This document shows positions 35,815 through 56,600 of a stretch of DNA of 64,000 nucleotides, one piece after another (position 1 is the stretch's first letter; the number at the start of each line of letters is the position of its first letter). Position numbers and translations under genes: made by a program. A model generated the notes under the pieces. That model had not been told where the DNA came from. It worked only from the letters and a program-made list of their open reading frames with translations, and searched no databases. The stretch is from Rhabditoides inermis (Eukaryota > Nematoda > Chromadorea > Rhabditida > Rhabditidae): the NCBI GenBank assembly GCA_963966185.1, contig CAWZYM010000172.1, positions 551,001 through 615,000 of the forward strand, read 5' to 3'.

Positions 35815-38713
35815 TTTTGGAGCCCCCCATAAGTAGCTAGATGTTTGATACAGATAGCCTAGGGTCAGCTCAATATTTGCCACGCTGTACATTTCCTGTT
35901 GTGTTATTGTGTCTCTATAATCTCTTGGCAGATAAAGATTATTATTAATAATACGCTCTCTGATACCGGTACCGAGTCACTCCCCCTCTTTGATCCTTGC
36001 TTTGTTTGCCTGGATGGATGTCGGGATTCGCGCAATTCCCGCTGTCTATTGACCGGATAAATCTGTGTATACACACACACCGACATGACATCCATACCAG
36101 CTGCCAGCAGAGAGCTCCCTTTTATCTCGCCACCAGGTGCGGTGGATACGGTAATCTGGCTAATCGGTGATCTGGGGGTCTAGCTTGTAATAGATCATGA
36201 TATCCAGGTGTTTTCTTCATCACTTTCGGACTGGTCTGAAAATGTTCTGGATTTGTCCCAATCACTTCCCCTATATTCATGCTGCACCCACTAGCTTGTC
36301 TGCAATGTGGTGAACAGATCAGTGCGGGGGCGTATCGATGCGCCATGCGGTCGCACTTGAACCCTCGAGGCAGCACTGAAGCGCCCTGGCTCGCTCGCCT
36401 CTCGCGCAATTCACCCCACTCTCTAATCCACCGTATCCATCCTCTCCCACACTTGACTGTAGCACCCATTCCCCTCCCACTCAGAGCAGTGATCCCATTA
36501 GTAGATTAGCAGCCCCCTATTCATTAGGCTGATGATAGCCAATGAGCCAGCCGTTTTTTTCTGGATGATGACGTCATTGAAGCAGTTTCGGAACAAAACT
36601 GAGCTTGATTTATAAGATGTTCAGCAGAAGATATGGAATAGATGCACCTGGTTGGACTGAGATGAGTGATGGTCTCTCTGCCGCAGTATTGAGAGACGAG
36701 CTGGCAACATGCACTGACCTGACAGAACACCGCAACAGATGCGTGATTTATGCAAAACGCAATGTGTAGCTCGATATCTTTAATAGATTATGATCTACCT
36801 GTCTACTTGTTTATTATCATAACGATCATAAGTAAGTTTTAAAATTATGTATGTACGAGCAGAAGACCCTTCAAATTGACTTCAATTGTCGGGACAATGT
36901 GAATTCCTTTTGAAACGTAAGACATATGACGTGCAATCGATATGCTCGAAGATTACATGTATCCCTCGTTTCACACCGATTCATATACATTACTTCCGGT
37001 CTACCTGTCTTCCTGTCACCTGTGGCTGTCACTCTCGCATGTTGGTGCAACATCGACCAACAGGTGGTTCAATCCAAAGGGGTACGGTATTGGCTATTGC
37101 GCGAGCGATCAGTAGATGAGAAGAGGGGTAGAGGGGATTAGTGTTAGTGAGTGACTCCATACAGTGAAGAATCAAACTAGACGCATCTACTCAGGTGTAA
37201 GGTGATAATAGTTGTTGCGAATGTTGCGACAAGGTTATCTTTAAAAAAAAACGGTGTTACGTGAGCGATCAGCTAGATGAGAGAAAATATTAGTGGGTAT
37301 CCACCGCTCGTGAGCTAGGGACGATTCCTGTGAAGTTTTTTTTTTAATTGATAACAACAGTTTCGCGCAGTTTCAAACTCCACGAATCTTTACAAATCAT
37401 GCGAAGACTTTGATTTTCATTGTTTTTGTTTAGAATTGTAGAAAAATAGAAAACAATTTAGAATTGGCGGATGATTATTCAAACTCTGCTGGCGCTCCAA
37501 GAAATCAGTCGCTGAAACGTACTCGCTCCATTCGAATTCATTGAGCCAGTAGTTTGGAATGCAATGAGCTCACACGAAATAACAACAACTTACCCAGTCA
37601 ATTACCGCTAATCCTCTAATTGCCAGGTATATCGAGACTGTATCAACATCCGGTCTAATCGGGGTCAGTGTGAGTGAGTGAGTGGAGAGAGGGAGGTGGG
37701 AGGGTGAGAAGATGGGTGGATCACGGCTCTATCGCATTGCGCCATCTAGAGATAGATATCACAGTAACAGTAACATGGGTAGTTGTAGTGTGAAGCTGGG
37801 AATTCCTATGTCTTCACTCTTCAGTGTGTTTTGAGTTTTTAGCCATTCTAAAACACAAACAGTGTCCTTTATAGAGATCAGCGGAAGAAAATATATCATG
37901 ATGATTGCATTTCATTTGTGATTTGTGAGTATGCATTCGAAATTCGAGCAGTTTGTATACCTGACATCGCTAAGTGTCCATCGGTTTCGCATGAAATATG
38001 CTGGCAGGGGAGAAGTGGTGGAGCAGCCTGCTCCTTCTCCTTCTCCTCCTCCTCCCTCTTCCTGCTCCCCTCTCATCTCACCTCTCCCTCCTTGCGTGTC
38101 ACGATATCGCGTGCGGGGAGATGACATATCCACACATATCCCTTCTCTGCGCCCTCTCCCTCTCACACACTCTCTCGCCGGTCGGCTTCATTAATCACTT
38201 CACCGTATCCCATCCCCCGAAGTGTATCAACAACGCCGAGCCTAATTCGGAATTCTGATAATCCATAGGACCATAGGGTAGGGGGTGGGGGGAAACAAAA
38301 GGTGGGCGCTGCGGACGCGCCTATTGAGCCGCACCACATTCACTCCATTCACTTTGCATCACGCTTCAGCTCATATCACGGATCTGAGCCGCCCGAGCTT
38401 GTATAGAGCTCCATGGAACATCTCCGGGGTGAATCACACCTCATGTCGATCCACTTCGATAGTGAGGTGGAAAGCAGAACCGATTTGAGGAATTCAATGC
38501 AATCACGCTTCCATGATAGTGTATTGGGATGCGACGGAGCCGCCTGGGGCAGAGAGAGATGAATAATAGAACCACACGATAGAAGGGAGCCGAGAGAGCG
38601 GGGCGCATTATTAATTTTCGGCGCCGAAGCGATAGCGAGAATTGTGACACTCTCTTGAATAGTGTTCACTAATAATACACGGACTTACATGTTAGCAGAG
38701 ACCTATTTTGAAT
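35815..38713. other. 2.9-kb intergenic region with no supported gene
   Basis: Open frames present are short, lack splice-joined partners and resemble nothing I know. A CT-rich patch at about 38030-38200 translates to Ser/Leu-rich shadows. No RNA gene or element with terminal repeats was seen. Confidence 0.5.
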
Positions 38714-39030
38714 GTACCTTCATGTGAAACATATCCCATCCCAACGGTTGCATCGCTTTGCATATTCTAGCTATTCAGGAAAAGGGGGTGAAGACCTGAG
38801 AGCATCTTCCGACACTTCCGGATGTCCGGATGGAATCCAGGATCCAGGCTGCGACGTCAACCTACGTATCCATTTCACCTCCCGGAAGAGCCGTCTACCG
38901 TATTCCCTCATTCTCTTCTTCCCACAGACAAGCACGATTGCCCTGCCGAGATTGCAGATTGCTCATCCGATACGTCCGGTCAGACAGCTGCTAGAGAGCA
39001 CGCCCTATTAGGAGCGCGCAGACGGGGAGC
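38714..39030 (+). CDS. Possible small cysteine-containing gene or exon pair, unsupported by homology
   Basis: An open frame from ATG 38714 to about 38869 ends CPDGIQDPGCDVN. It can be joined in phase through a weak donor (gtatcc) and a good acceptor (cttcccacag, ending at about 38928) to DKHDCPAEIADCSSDTSGQ. The spaced Cys residues are suggestive, but the donor is poor and no family is recognised. It may be nothing, or a 5' exon of the zinc-finger gene downstream. Confidence 0.2.
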
Positions 39031-39547
39031 GGTGAGAGAGCGCGTGGTTGCGAGAGAGCGGCTGGCCCCGCCCCTTTCGGAGGGATACGGTAGGAAGCGC
39101 TGCAGGCAGCTCACCTCTCACTCGCTTCTCCCTTCAGTGACAGACCGGCTGATCCGGGATTACTGTAGTTGTCTTGTTTTCTGTAGTTCTTTACACATGC
39201 CATCCGCGGTTCCAATATCCCTCGTTTTATGACCACCCATCCAACTTTTTCTTCCATCAATTGGCGTCGCCTAATAAGTAATTGAGAGGATGTGGATGGG
39301 AGAGAGAGAGAGAAAGGCATCTTCGTTTTATCACCGGCTCGCTTCCTCTTTTATGATATAGAGCGCCGGTGCCTCTCCTCCTTACTTCTCCTTCTCTATA
39401 CTCAAGTTGGCAAGTGTTCCAGCATGTCCAAGTCTTCTTATCCTACTCTCCAAGCGCTTGTGATCTTGTGAACGTTTGCTCCGTACGACTGAAACTTTCT
39501 CATTGTAAAGATGTGTTCAACGATGGTCTACCATGTGAATGTTTGAG

Positions 39548-42152
<2,605 letters not shown>

Positions 42153-42826
42153 GCGAAGTGCTTCCCTGATGTAGCTGCTTCCCCCTCTCCTGTCCCAGGC
42201 AGTCGATCCGTGGTTGACCTTTCCTATCAGTTTTTTTTACCCGATACGCATCACATTGCGTACGTAGCACGCCTTGACTGAACATTCAATTTCTGAGTTC
42301 TCATCAATCTCCCGATCTCTTTTCCCGTCTTCAACGTGTCGCTTCCACATCATCATTCCAATACCAGCATGTGATTGTATATTTGTATTTATATTGATGT
42401 CCATAGCTCTTTCCAATAAACTAACGTCTTTTATCCTGCTGCATTTGCATGACATACCACCCGGATGATAAATTAACAAGTTGCAATTGTCAGTACAGTG
42501 TTTCGAGTATTGTGGAATACGCGTTGATCTAATACAGTGAGATCGCGTAATACGGTTGTCAGGGGTTAAGGTAGTTACAGTATGAGTTGAGGGACAAGTG
42601 TACTGTATGACCGGCGCTAGAGGGCGCAAGACACTGATGAGTGTGAGTGGGGGAGAGGTGTGGGAGGGGGGAGAGATATGTATGTACAATGAAAGAATGT
42701 GTGACAAGATACGAAATACAAGCTTCTAAAGCTATACGAGTAGACAAGCGTATTACATTATTACAATACTAGTAGTGGAACGTGGATGCTGGAGAGAGAC
42801 TGAGACGTCGTCGAGAAGGCCGTCGT
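42153..42826. other. Convergent 3' intergenic region
   Basis: About 670 bp between the zinc-finger stop codon (plus strand) and the acyltransferase stop codon (minus strand). It should contain both 3' UTRs. No further feature is seen. Confidence 0.6.
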
Positions 42827-47096
<4,270 letters not shown>

Positions 47097-49654
47097 CCTG
47101 CAACACAACACCATAGAATACAAAACAATCCGATACAGACAAATACTAGAAAATGAGCAACTGATTGATATAAGAAATCGTATGTCTATTCAAACATTTT
47201 CTCGATTCAGTCAGCGTAATCGCGACGTCAAAACAAATACGCAGATGGTAAAGAGATTCGCGGCGACTGTAGCAATGTGCAGAAGAAATGCAAGAGAAGA
47301 GTATACCACGGTCTACGAATAAACAAATAAATGCAAGTGATTCTAGATGATAAAGACAAAAGTACGATACGAGTAGTCATAAACAACATTCTCCACTTGC
47401 AGAGACACAAAAGGGATCACTAAGCAAAAGGACAAATTGAATGTCTAATTCCTACAGTGGACAAAGTACACTATCTCCACTGCCTCTCACTCACACGGTA
47501 ACGAAAATCACATAGAAAAGTGTATCTTCAAATCGTCTTCAATTTGATGTTCATTTTGAACCTCTCTTATCTGATAAATTTGCCGAGAAGATGGAAAGTC
47601 GCGCGTTTCTGAGCGTAAAATTTTATATACGACTTGATAAGACAGTGAATCACAAAACATACACGAAAAACCGTATCAAACGGTTTACGAAGCGCATAAA
47701 ATGACGAAAAAACGGTCTGGCGACTCAAGGCAAACTGAAGGCATATCACGAATCTTTGATCCCGCATTTGCTAAGAAAACCTTGAGATTGCACATCACAT
47801 GATCGTCACTCTGCAAATATACCTGACAAATTTTACTAGAATATTTCGATATCTAGTAAAATCGAGCGGAAATGTGAAAAAAAACCACGCTACTACGCAG
47901 AAACAACGAGGAAATCGCATAACTACATTATCGCTCCAAAATGCGTTCTTGCCTTGTAATCGGGGTATAAATTGTAAATACCACATGATAGTTGATAGCA
48001 AGGAATACAAGAAGATTGTCCGGTCATAAATATTAGAAAAACCCGAAATCGAACACCTTATAGCTAATCAACACGACGAGGCGATTAGAGATTGCGCAAT
48101 GTATGTATGTGTCATACAATACGCAAGAGTCGACAATCCCAAATGTAACGCCACATTGACCAGTAAGATCTGAAGGAGTGAGAGAGACGCGGTGTATACC
48201 TTCGCTTCTCTCTCTCCCTCTCTCTTCTCCGGGGCACATCCCACTCATCAGAAACAGCTGTAGACTCTGTGCAGCCGGCAGTGCATTCGGACTCTGCACT
48301 CCCCTCATCACAGCTCACTCCTCTTCTCTCTCTCTCTCTCTCTCTTTTCTCTCTCCTCTCTTCCTATCCCTCTCACCTAACCCAATCACCTTCCGAGACC
48401 CACTCACATTCACATTCCAACACCCACAGAATGAGAATGCGAGGGTGAATCAGGAGAATGCATTATTCAACATAATGAAGGCAGAGCGATGACCGATTCG
48501 AAAAGCGGCATCACACCACCCAGAAAATCATGGGGGCAAAGGTGTGGTTTGGCTACGCTACAGTCACAAGTGCATCGATAACATGCAACAATGCCATCGG
48601 CCGATGACTCGGCAAAAAAGAGAAAAGAGAGAGGAGGGCACCAAACGATTGAATACGTACTACACTGTACCGTGGGTAGCCTCAAACAAGTACACTCATA
48701 AAACATACAAGTGACAAGGTTCACTCGCAAACAGTATTGCTGAACATTTGAAGTTTGAACACGCGGGATAATACAAACGGAACAAATTTACGAGTTCGTG
48801 ACACCTTTTAATACAACTACATAGTATCCGTCAAAACAAGCTAACGACGAGACAGAGTGGCATTAGTGAAAACAAGCGACATAAAAAAACGCAGAACTTG
48901 CAAAATACCCCCCCCCCCCCTTCCCCCGAAAACTGAGAAACTAATGCGTGTGACTCGAATAATCTACATGCACAAACATGACATTACACTCTACACAACA
49001 AAATGCATGCAAAACACGAGAGGCACATGGAACAGGAGACGTCGGAAACGGGTGTGTGTGGAAAAAGAAGTGAGCGAGAGATGAAATAAACAAGCCGGCT
49101 CTCGGAGGCACGCACACACGATGCCGCCCGGACTGGCGACACGCCAATTCCAGATGAGAATATACGCCTGCTCGATATACCCCCTCCTTCACTGCCCCTC
49201 CTCTCCCTCCACCCCCTCTCTCAGTATCCATATCGAGAGAATGACCGGGAGAGAGGGGGGAGAGAGGAGAGAGGGAGAAGAGAGGGAGGAGAGAGGAGAG
49301 AGGGAGGAGAGAGGAGAGAGGGAGGGAGCCAGTACAGACAGATACAGCCGCAAAACGGCAGTGAATAAACCGCGCCATGCATGAGTTACCCATCGCCCTC
49401 AATAGCACTCTCTCTCTTTCTCTCACCAAAAATCGAACGCTCGCTTCCCGAGCAACGCAATAAATATGCAATTACCCGGGACAACGGTGCGATAATATAT
49501 AGAGAAAGTTCTAGAGACTCGCAATCAAAGACGCATAACTGCGGTCGATTTGCGAAACATCTGGTCTGGAGAGATTCAGTCATGCAAAAAAGAGAGACAA
49601 AACACGCATACTTACACGCAAGAGAGAACACAGTGGATAGTGCATACCGCTTCA

Positions 49655-49704
<50 letters not shown>

Positions 49705-50989
49705 GTTCCCATAAAAGACAAGCGTCCTCCGTCATCCATCATATAGGAACGTTTTCTCATCTCCTCCTAAGGTTAAAAAAAATAATTGAAACTCGGAAGA
49801 AAACATTGACAGCATGTTTGCAAAAAAGGACGCTGCGTGCAGTGATATAAAATAAGATAACAAGACGAAATCGTCTTCAAAGCCTGGTGGCTGTCAACAA
49901 TAGAGTACCCTTTTTGTCGCTTCAATGGATTAAGCAAATTGGATGTAGTAAACGAGATGAAAAGAGAGAATACAAAAACAAAACATGATGAAATATCAGT
50001 AATGACGATGTATGGAGACAAAAAACATTCCCTTTCCCTAGAGCCTCATAAGTGCAAGTGTACTTTACATAAGCGGAAGAAGATAGCCTCGACACAATAG
50101 TCTTCGTTTAGAAATGTGGAATGAACCAACCGACTGGAGACGGTTTCAGACTCCAAGCTTAACAACAGAAGGCGAATGACACAGCAGAGTGAGAACAAAT
50201 CGTGAGAATACATATCAGAGATCTCTTCTCCTTCCCACTTGTAAACCACACGTAGAAAACATTCGTCACCCCTATGACAAATCGTCATCGAGATTGCATG
50301 AAAGAAACCATCAAAGCGTATACGCCTTTCTTACTTGCACCAATCCTGAATCACTTGAACTCAACCCAAAGAGTTGCAGAGAGCAGAGAGAATCTCTCCG
50401 GACAAAGTACATCGCATAGAAAGGTCGTATATCACCGCAATGCGACTGGAGACGGGAGCAAAAAGAGAGCGGAGCGCATTGCATCAGTGTTGCAAGATAA
50501 CACACACGCTATAGTGTAGGCGGACGGCTACCCTGCCCACCTCCTCTTATCACAAACACATATCCCACACACTGTAGCTGTAGCGATCACTGAGCAAAGC
50601 GCGCTCATAAACACAAGCATTCACAGAAATAACAACACAAAGGCGTAATCAGGGGTATAATACTCGCAAAGTTTTCGATATGTTACATTCCCCTCAACTC
50701 GCTAAAAGTAGTCTACTCTCCGGTCGGTGAATGTTACTTTCCCCACAATGTGCCCCTCTCACTCTCGCTAGCCAGAATGTAGTCTACTTTTGACCGGAGG
50801 GTAATTCTCCTCTAAAAGTGGCAAAAGTGAGTGCAACTTTTCAACAGCAAATGTGATACTACTTTCACTTGAAATTAGATGTGTTCGAGAGAACTCGATG
50901 AATTCTGATAAGTATATCTAGAATTTGCATTTTTTGAAAACCCGTGACACCTTGCATGCTACTGGTGCATATAGGAAATTGTCAACGGT

Positions 50990-51530
50990 GGCGTCGGTTT
51001 AGTTACCCAAGTTTGGGGTAATTTTAAAAATCAAGTGTTGAATCAGGATGTGCAACACAATTACCTCATAACATTACGTAACAACCGCAGTCCATAGTAT
51101 ACGTTTTCATTAAGTTCACACGTTTCCTTTAGAAACGTATGATTGTTCAAATGTCGAAATGTTGAATGGCAAAAATCTTGCCGGCGACCGGAATCGAACC
51201 ATGGACTGCAATACAGCCTGTGTCTTGATGATCTGGCACGCACACCACTATACCATGTGTGTCACATTTTGCTGCGCGTTAAGAACGCATACCACTTGAG
51301 ACACTTCATACGCTAATGTATCATAGAAATTTCTGGATGACCTGGATTGTTGACTTACATATTTATTTTCTCACGCCTGCTTTCACCTTTGCAGCTAATT
51401 TTAGGGGTTTGGATCATTGCCATAAGTATCCCGGTATGAATCACATGCCGCTATGTATTATCTTTGAATTCTATAAAGCGGCGTCGGTTCAATTACCCAA
51501 GTTTGGGTTAACTTTAAAACCGTGAAACAC
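50990..51530. repeat. Pair of direct repeats around ttacccaagtttggg
   Basis: ggcgtcggtttagttaccca... at about 50990-51027 recurs as ggcgtcggttcaattaccca... at about 51481-51520, followed in both by agtttggg, ttaa/taat and tttaaaa. The two copies bracket the tRNA-like sequence at 51181-51264. Confidence 0.65.
51181..51264 (-). ncRNA. tRNA-like sequence (A- and B-box), probably a pseudogene or SINE head
   Basis: On the minus strand, tggtatagtggt resembles the tRNA A-box/D-arm, and ggttcgattcc, about 45 nt later, is a consensus B-box/T-loop. The acceptor and T stems do not pair properly (several mismatches), so it is not a functional tRNA as read. Confidence 0.45.
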
Positions 51531-51689
51531 GGCATAGAAAGACCAAAGCATCCAGGTACAAATCGTCACGAGTTCCACATCGATCATGAAACGTCACATA
51601 AATCAATAATCATAAATCACCAGTGCATTTTGATTATGCTTTACCAATTCGAAAAGTGCCACTGGCAATCTCACTTGGCGCCTTGAGTA

Positions 51690-51802
51690 GGTTACATTCT
51701 GGTCAGAAGTAGGTTACATGAGGGTCAAAAGGAAGGTTACTTTCGGGTCAATGAATGTTATGTGTACCGCACACATAACATTCATGGTTGACCCTCATGT
51801 AG
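51690..51802. repeat. Hairpin of ggttac/gggtca motifs
   Basis: Three near-tandem units of ggttacNTT..gGGTCA (about 51690-51755) precede an inverted pair, gggtcaatgaatgttatgtg against cacataacattcatggttga, with a 4-7 nt loop centred at about 51770. Related ggtcggtgaatgttac wording appears at about 50724-50740. Confidence 0.6.
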
Positions 51803-51876
51803 CCTTCAGCTAAGGGGAATGTATACTATCGAAAACCTTCGGAGTAAAGGTCGGCTAGAGTACTTGCGAGTGGCGC

Positions 51877-51925
<49 letters not shown>

Positions 51926-53526
51926 GATGGATGGGGAGGGGACAATGGCGGGAGAGTGAGAGATGGGAGGAAATCCTTCCCAGCCACCACTCGAGACGAC
52001 TCACACTCTCGCGACTCGCTCGTATCGGGAAACTGAGGGGGTGAAACAATCGTCCTTGCTTTGCAAATTGGATGCGGCTCTTTCCGGAGCAATCTCTGCT
52101 CACTCGCCGCTCACATCTGCCTACGCAGAGATCACGTGAACTCGTGAACCAAGTCAGTCCAGACATGAATGTGTGAAATATGATCAGCCGCGTGTCCTTC
52201 TAATTGCACGCCACTTGAAAGCCGCCGAGACTCACACGCAAAACTACAAGTTCGAATATGCGGAGTTCGGTTCGTCTTCAAAAAAGAGAAGACATTAATG
52301 TAAGAATATAAAAACCCCTTTAGCCTTCGACTTCGACTTTCAAGTAATAGTGAACAAAGTCCACTCCTCCCTCCGCAAATAGTCCGACTTTAGTGAAAAG
52401 AGGGAGGCCAACAGACCAATCCGCTCTCGCTCTCTCTCTCTCTCTCGCTCGCTCGCTCGCTCTCTCTCTATCAGCCCGCAACTCACACACGCATATAATC
52501 ATATCATCCGGTATAATCATCAAACCGTCAGGAATATGCACCACAGTCCGGGAATAAGGCCGCCAAAGCACTAGACAACGGAAAAGAATTCCAGAATACA
52601 AGAGTAAGTCGGGCGCAAATCACAAATAGACAAAAGCCGGCGAGCCGAAAACGCAAATCGAAAGCACACGGCTTTCACCCATTCTCACAACATAGTGAGA
52701 GGGACTCTCACCCACCCACTCCCCCTCGCCCTCCTATCTCACTCTGCATCTCTGCCCCAGCAGGGCGACAAACACTCACTACGAGAGTCCATGAAAGAGA
52801 CGAGACGCAGAGAGTGAAGAGAACGAGAGAGCACAACAAATGTAGAGTGAGCAGTCTCTCAAGACCCAAGGCAAGAAATACCCAAAGCAGTAATCAAAAT
52901 AATAATGAACTGCACAAGTATTATATTATGCGTGCATTAGTGCTGGAAATCTTGTATCAGCATAACGTGGCGAAATAAACTACACAATATTTTTTGTACT
53001 CAATTTGCTCAGAGAACAATAATTATTTTTACCTTCCCCTCCTGGTATCTCACCTCGAAATAAAACGAGAAACACTGATAAGCAAATCAGAACACTGCAA
53101 TCGAACCATCGAATCATCGGAAGAAACTTTATTATATTTCCACACAGACACTATTTCAACTACACATTATGTCTAATCTAATCGATTAAGGAAAATAGAC
53201 AATAGATCATTCTCTCTTTCTATGCTTATCCCTATTATTACACAAACACCAATAGACACACACGCAATTTTGGATAGACTTCTCTCTGACCGCAAAAAGA
53301 AAACAACAGCAGAAAAGAGCTAAAAGATATGATGTGCAACAAAATACGGCGAATCGGTGAGATTCAAACAACAGTATACTAGAAGAGAGATTACCTCGAA
53401 GACAGTATACGACAGGAGAGAGACAACACAGACGACGCAGTAGTGCAGTCACAAAACAGATAAGACGGAAAGATGCGAGGTATGGTGTGCTTGATAAAGC
53501 GGGGATAGACACTTCTACCTAAGCTC

Positions 53527-53606
53527 TAGTCACCAGACACGGGATCGAACCCTGACCCTGTGTCCGTTGGGGACGCGCACTGGCACTGCGCCACTCAGGC
53601 CACTCA
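53527..53606 (-). ncRNA. tRNA-derived sequence overlapping the CTR1 stop codon
   Basis: Reading on the minus strand from the CTR1 TGA: gtggcgcagtgccagtgcg (A-box-like) and, about 35 nt later, gggttcgatcccg (B-box/T-loop). A short gtcc/ggac anticodon-like stem lies between. The acceptor stem does not pair, so I call it a tRNA pseudogene or SINE fragment in the CTR1 3' UTR. Confidence 0.45.
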
Positions 53607-56600
53607 GTGGCACGCGTCGGTGGCGAACGCGTCTGCCGACTCTCCCTGGGGGCTCTTCAGCTGCAGCGCCGCGAACAGCCAGTGACCAAAGCCAGCGCCC
53701 AGAATCACGGCAGCCGCTGAAACACATATACAATACTGGCGTTACTGTAAAAATACGCGTCGACTGCCAAACAGGTGTGAACCAATTTCACTGAAAATAA
53801 TTTTTCTGCCTCATCCCAAACAACTTCATAAAACTAACTTCTTCGAGCAAGCAAGTTTTAAATCTCACTTAAAACCCCTTACAACAACACTTGATTGATG
53901 TGCGTTATCGTTATGAACGAACAAACAAAAAAAAGTTTCAATATCCACATACCACACACAAAAATTAATCGGCACCAATTCTTGTCATGTTCCACCCCCC
54001 AAAAAAGGGCAATATGGAGTTCACACCATCACACCACCACACGGCCACAACTTAACACAACCACACTATTCTCTACGACTGATTATGTTGATGTATGGTA
54101 GTACGGTGGTGTGGTGGTGTGAATGGTGTGGTGGTGTGAATGGTGTGGTGGTGTGATTTCCTATATGTGGTGTGGGTGGTGTGGTGGTGTACAGGAGTGG
54201 AGGTGTGGGTTGTGTGAGTGGTATGATGGTATGATGGTGTGATGGTGTGATTTCCTATTCGCCAAAAAAACGCTTCATAATGCAAAGAAAATAACCAAGA
54301 AATAAGGTCACTAATCTATCCTCGGATCTCTCCATTGATCACCCCAATGTGAACCCCCCCCCCTCCCTGCCCGCACTCACTGAGCCAGGTGTTGTATGTC
54401 ATGACGATGAGCATGAGCCAATAGGCGAGCACCAGCTGCACCACGTACAGCACGGCCTGCACCGCGCGCGCCAGTGGAGACTGCGGGTCCGACAGGGGAC
54501 TGCAACGGGAGCAGATTGGACACGGATATAAATGACATTCTGACGATCACACAAAGTAAATTTCACTGCAAAGCAACGTGTCGTGCCATTGTACTCATAT
54601 CTATGCTTGTCTTCTTACTTTTATACTTTTATCCATACTCGTCTATCTTAGTCACTGTATCATATTCTGCGCACCACACAATACAAGTTTCATCACCAAA
54701 ACGACACTGATATTGTACTGCTGGAATATTTCCCGTTCAGTCATTTTTCGCTACACCAAGATCAACAATGCCCTTCTCCTCTCCGCTTGCTGCAAAGGGA
54801 AGGAGATTGGACGCGTGTATCACTCTCACACTCTCACTTCCCACCATTATGTGCACTACACCAAGACCAGCTAAGACAGTAACATCATCATAAGTGCCCT
54901 TCCCCCTCCCCTCCTCTTCCTTCTCCCCTTGTACCCACCCCCTCCTCTGCATTCCCCTGGTGGGAGTGGTGGTCGGCGCGTACACATCCCCTCCCCCTCC
55001 TCCATTACAGCCACCCTCCGACGACGCCCCCTTGCCACACGTGCGAGACTCCAACAGCACCTGCAACACATCATCCACGTCCTTTTAGGGAACTTGTACG
55101 AATGGAAATGACAACAAACATTGCATCCCACTCAAAATACGCATCACCGCGAAACGATATGATGCCAGCAACAGTGTTGAGTAATATCATTATGAATGCT
55201 ATATACCTGTCAACACCCCTTCCCCCACGCACCTCCTCTCCACCCGCGGCCTTGCCCTTCCTCCCCCCTCCTCCTCCCATCTGTAGATGCACTCGGAACC
55301 ACTTGATGCCCTCGTACACTGCGCCCATCACAAAGATCAGCACACACGACCACAACATGCCTGCAAGAATCAAGTCATAACAAGTGTGCGCAAATTATTT
55401 CATCACCACAACCTTCATGTTTCAAGTAAAAACGATCAAAATACCATGACTACATCGTGTGTGAAACAGTCCCATTCTTTAGGACACTTCCATTTCCGAC
55501 CCGCACTCACCCCAGCAGGTCTCGGTGCGCCAGCAGTCAAACAGGATCACCTCCTCGCAGCCGCCGTGGAACCTGCAGCACACACACACATACCACATAC
55601 GAGATAGACATCATGGAATACGCTACACGCTTCCATAAATTCCACATGCTAGTGACATATTCAATGCTCTACCATACGCACATCCATAGCATCTATCATA
55701 TCAGAAAAAAAAACATCAAACCCATTTCACGATTTCACCTCCCCCTCCTCTCCCCCCTCACCCACCACATCTTCATGACGTGTCCCGCGTGGTCATGTGC
55801 CCCTCCTCCCCCTCCCGAGTGACCCGCGTGCCCAGAGTGATCCATTGCCTAGAAACAAACTGGGTGAGGAAAATGGAAAGAAAAAAAGCGACGTGAAAGA
55901 AAACTTGAAAAATAACTTTCACAGCGTAGAGAAACAATATACGCCTTGCTCGCAATAATTTCGTTAAGCGATGCACAACAGCACAACTCATTCTCAAGAA
56001 ATAGATACAAAAATAACATGAATATTACGATAAAAAGACAGCACATGAATCGTAGGTCACTCCTATGTTTAATAGAACTTTCTTGCATACTATACGAAAT
56101 ATCTTCTCGAATGGTTCTATCTCACATCATTCCATCTGCCACCCTGCTTCTCCTTTCCCCCTCGACCTACCGCATGGTCATGTCCTCCCCCTCCTCCATG
56201 TCCCGCGTGCGCAGAGTGGTCGTGGTGGTCGTGGTGACCCACTGAATACACAACGTATACAATCAACAATCAACACTCTGCCAGCCTCCCGCAATACGTT
56301 TCATGAAACTAATAATTATCGTTATTTCACTTCCTAAACAATGCAAGCCTGCTTCGTTTCGTAGTTTTACAACTAAAACCGTAAACCGGAAGTTGATCAA
56401 AACAATTAAAAGTATTGAAATTCTGATTATTCTCGAAAACAAAAATAATATATGAAAATTTCACCATGTCTCCACTGTACAATTAAGTTTCACCGCAAAC
56501 TAAAAGTCCACAACTAGAAATGCGAATCAATCATTGAAATGGTCATCAATTAGTACCCCCAAGACGTCTCCCCCCCTACCCCTCCCCCATCTGACCGTGT

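Larger units (their letters stand above)
47097..53603. other. 6.5-kb gene-free region with degenerate repeats
   Basis: No exon chain is supported. It contains (CT)n at about 49658-49702, (GA)n at about 51877-51922, GGA-rich tracts at about 49245-49325, a hairpin/repeat cluster at 50690-51802 and a tRNA-like sequence at 51181-51264. It separates the acyltransferase promoter (right side of that gene) from the CTR1 3' end. Confidence 0.5.

Noticed and set aside
51181..51264. Functional tRNA gene
   Set aside because: Acceptor and T stems do not pair. Only the internal promoter boxes resemble tRNA.
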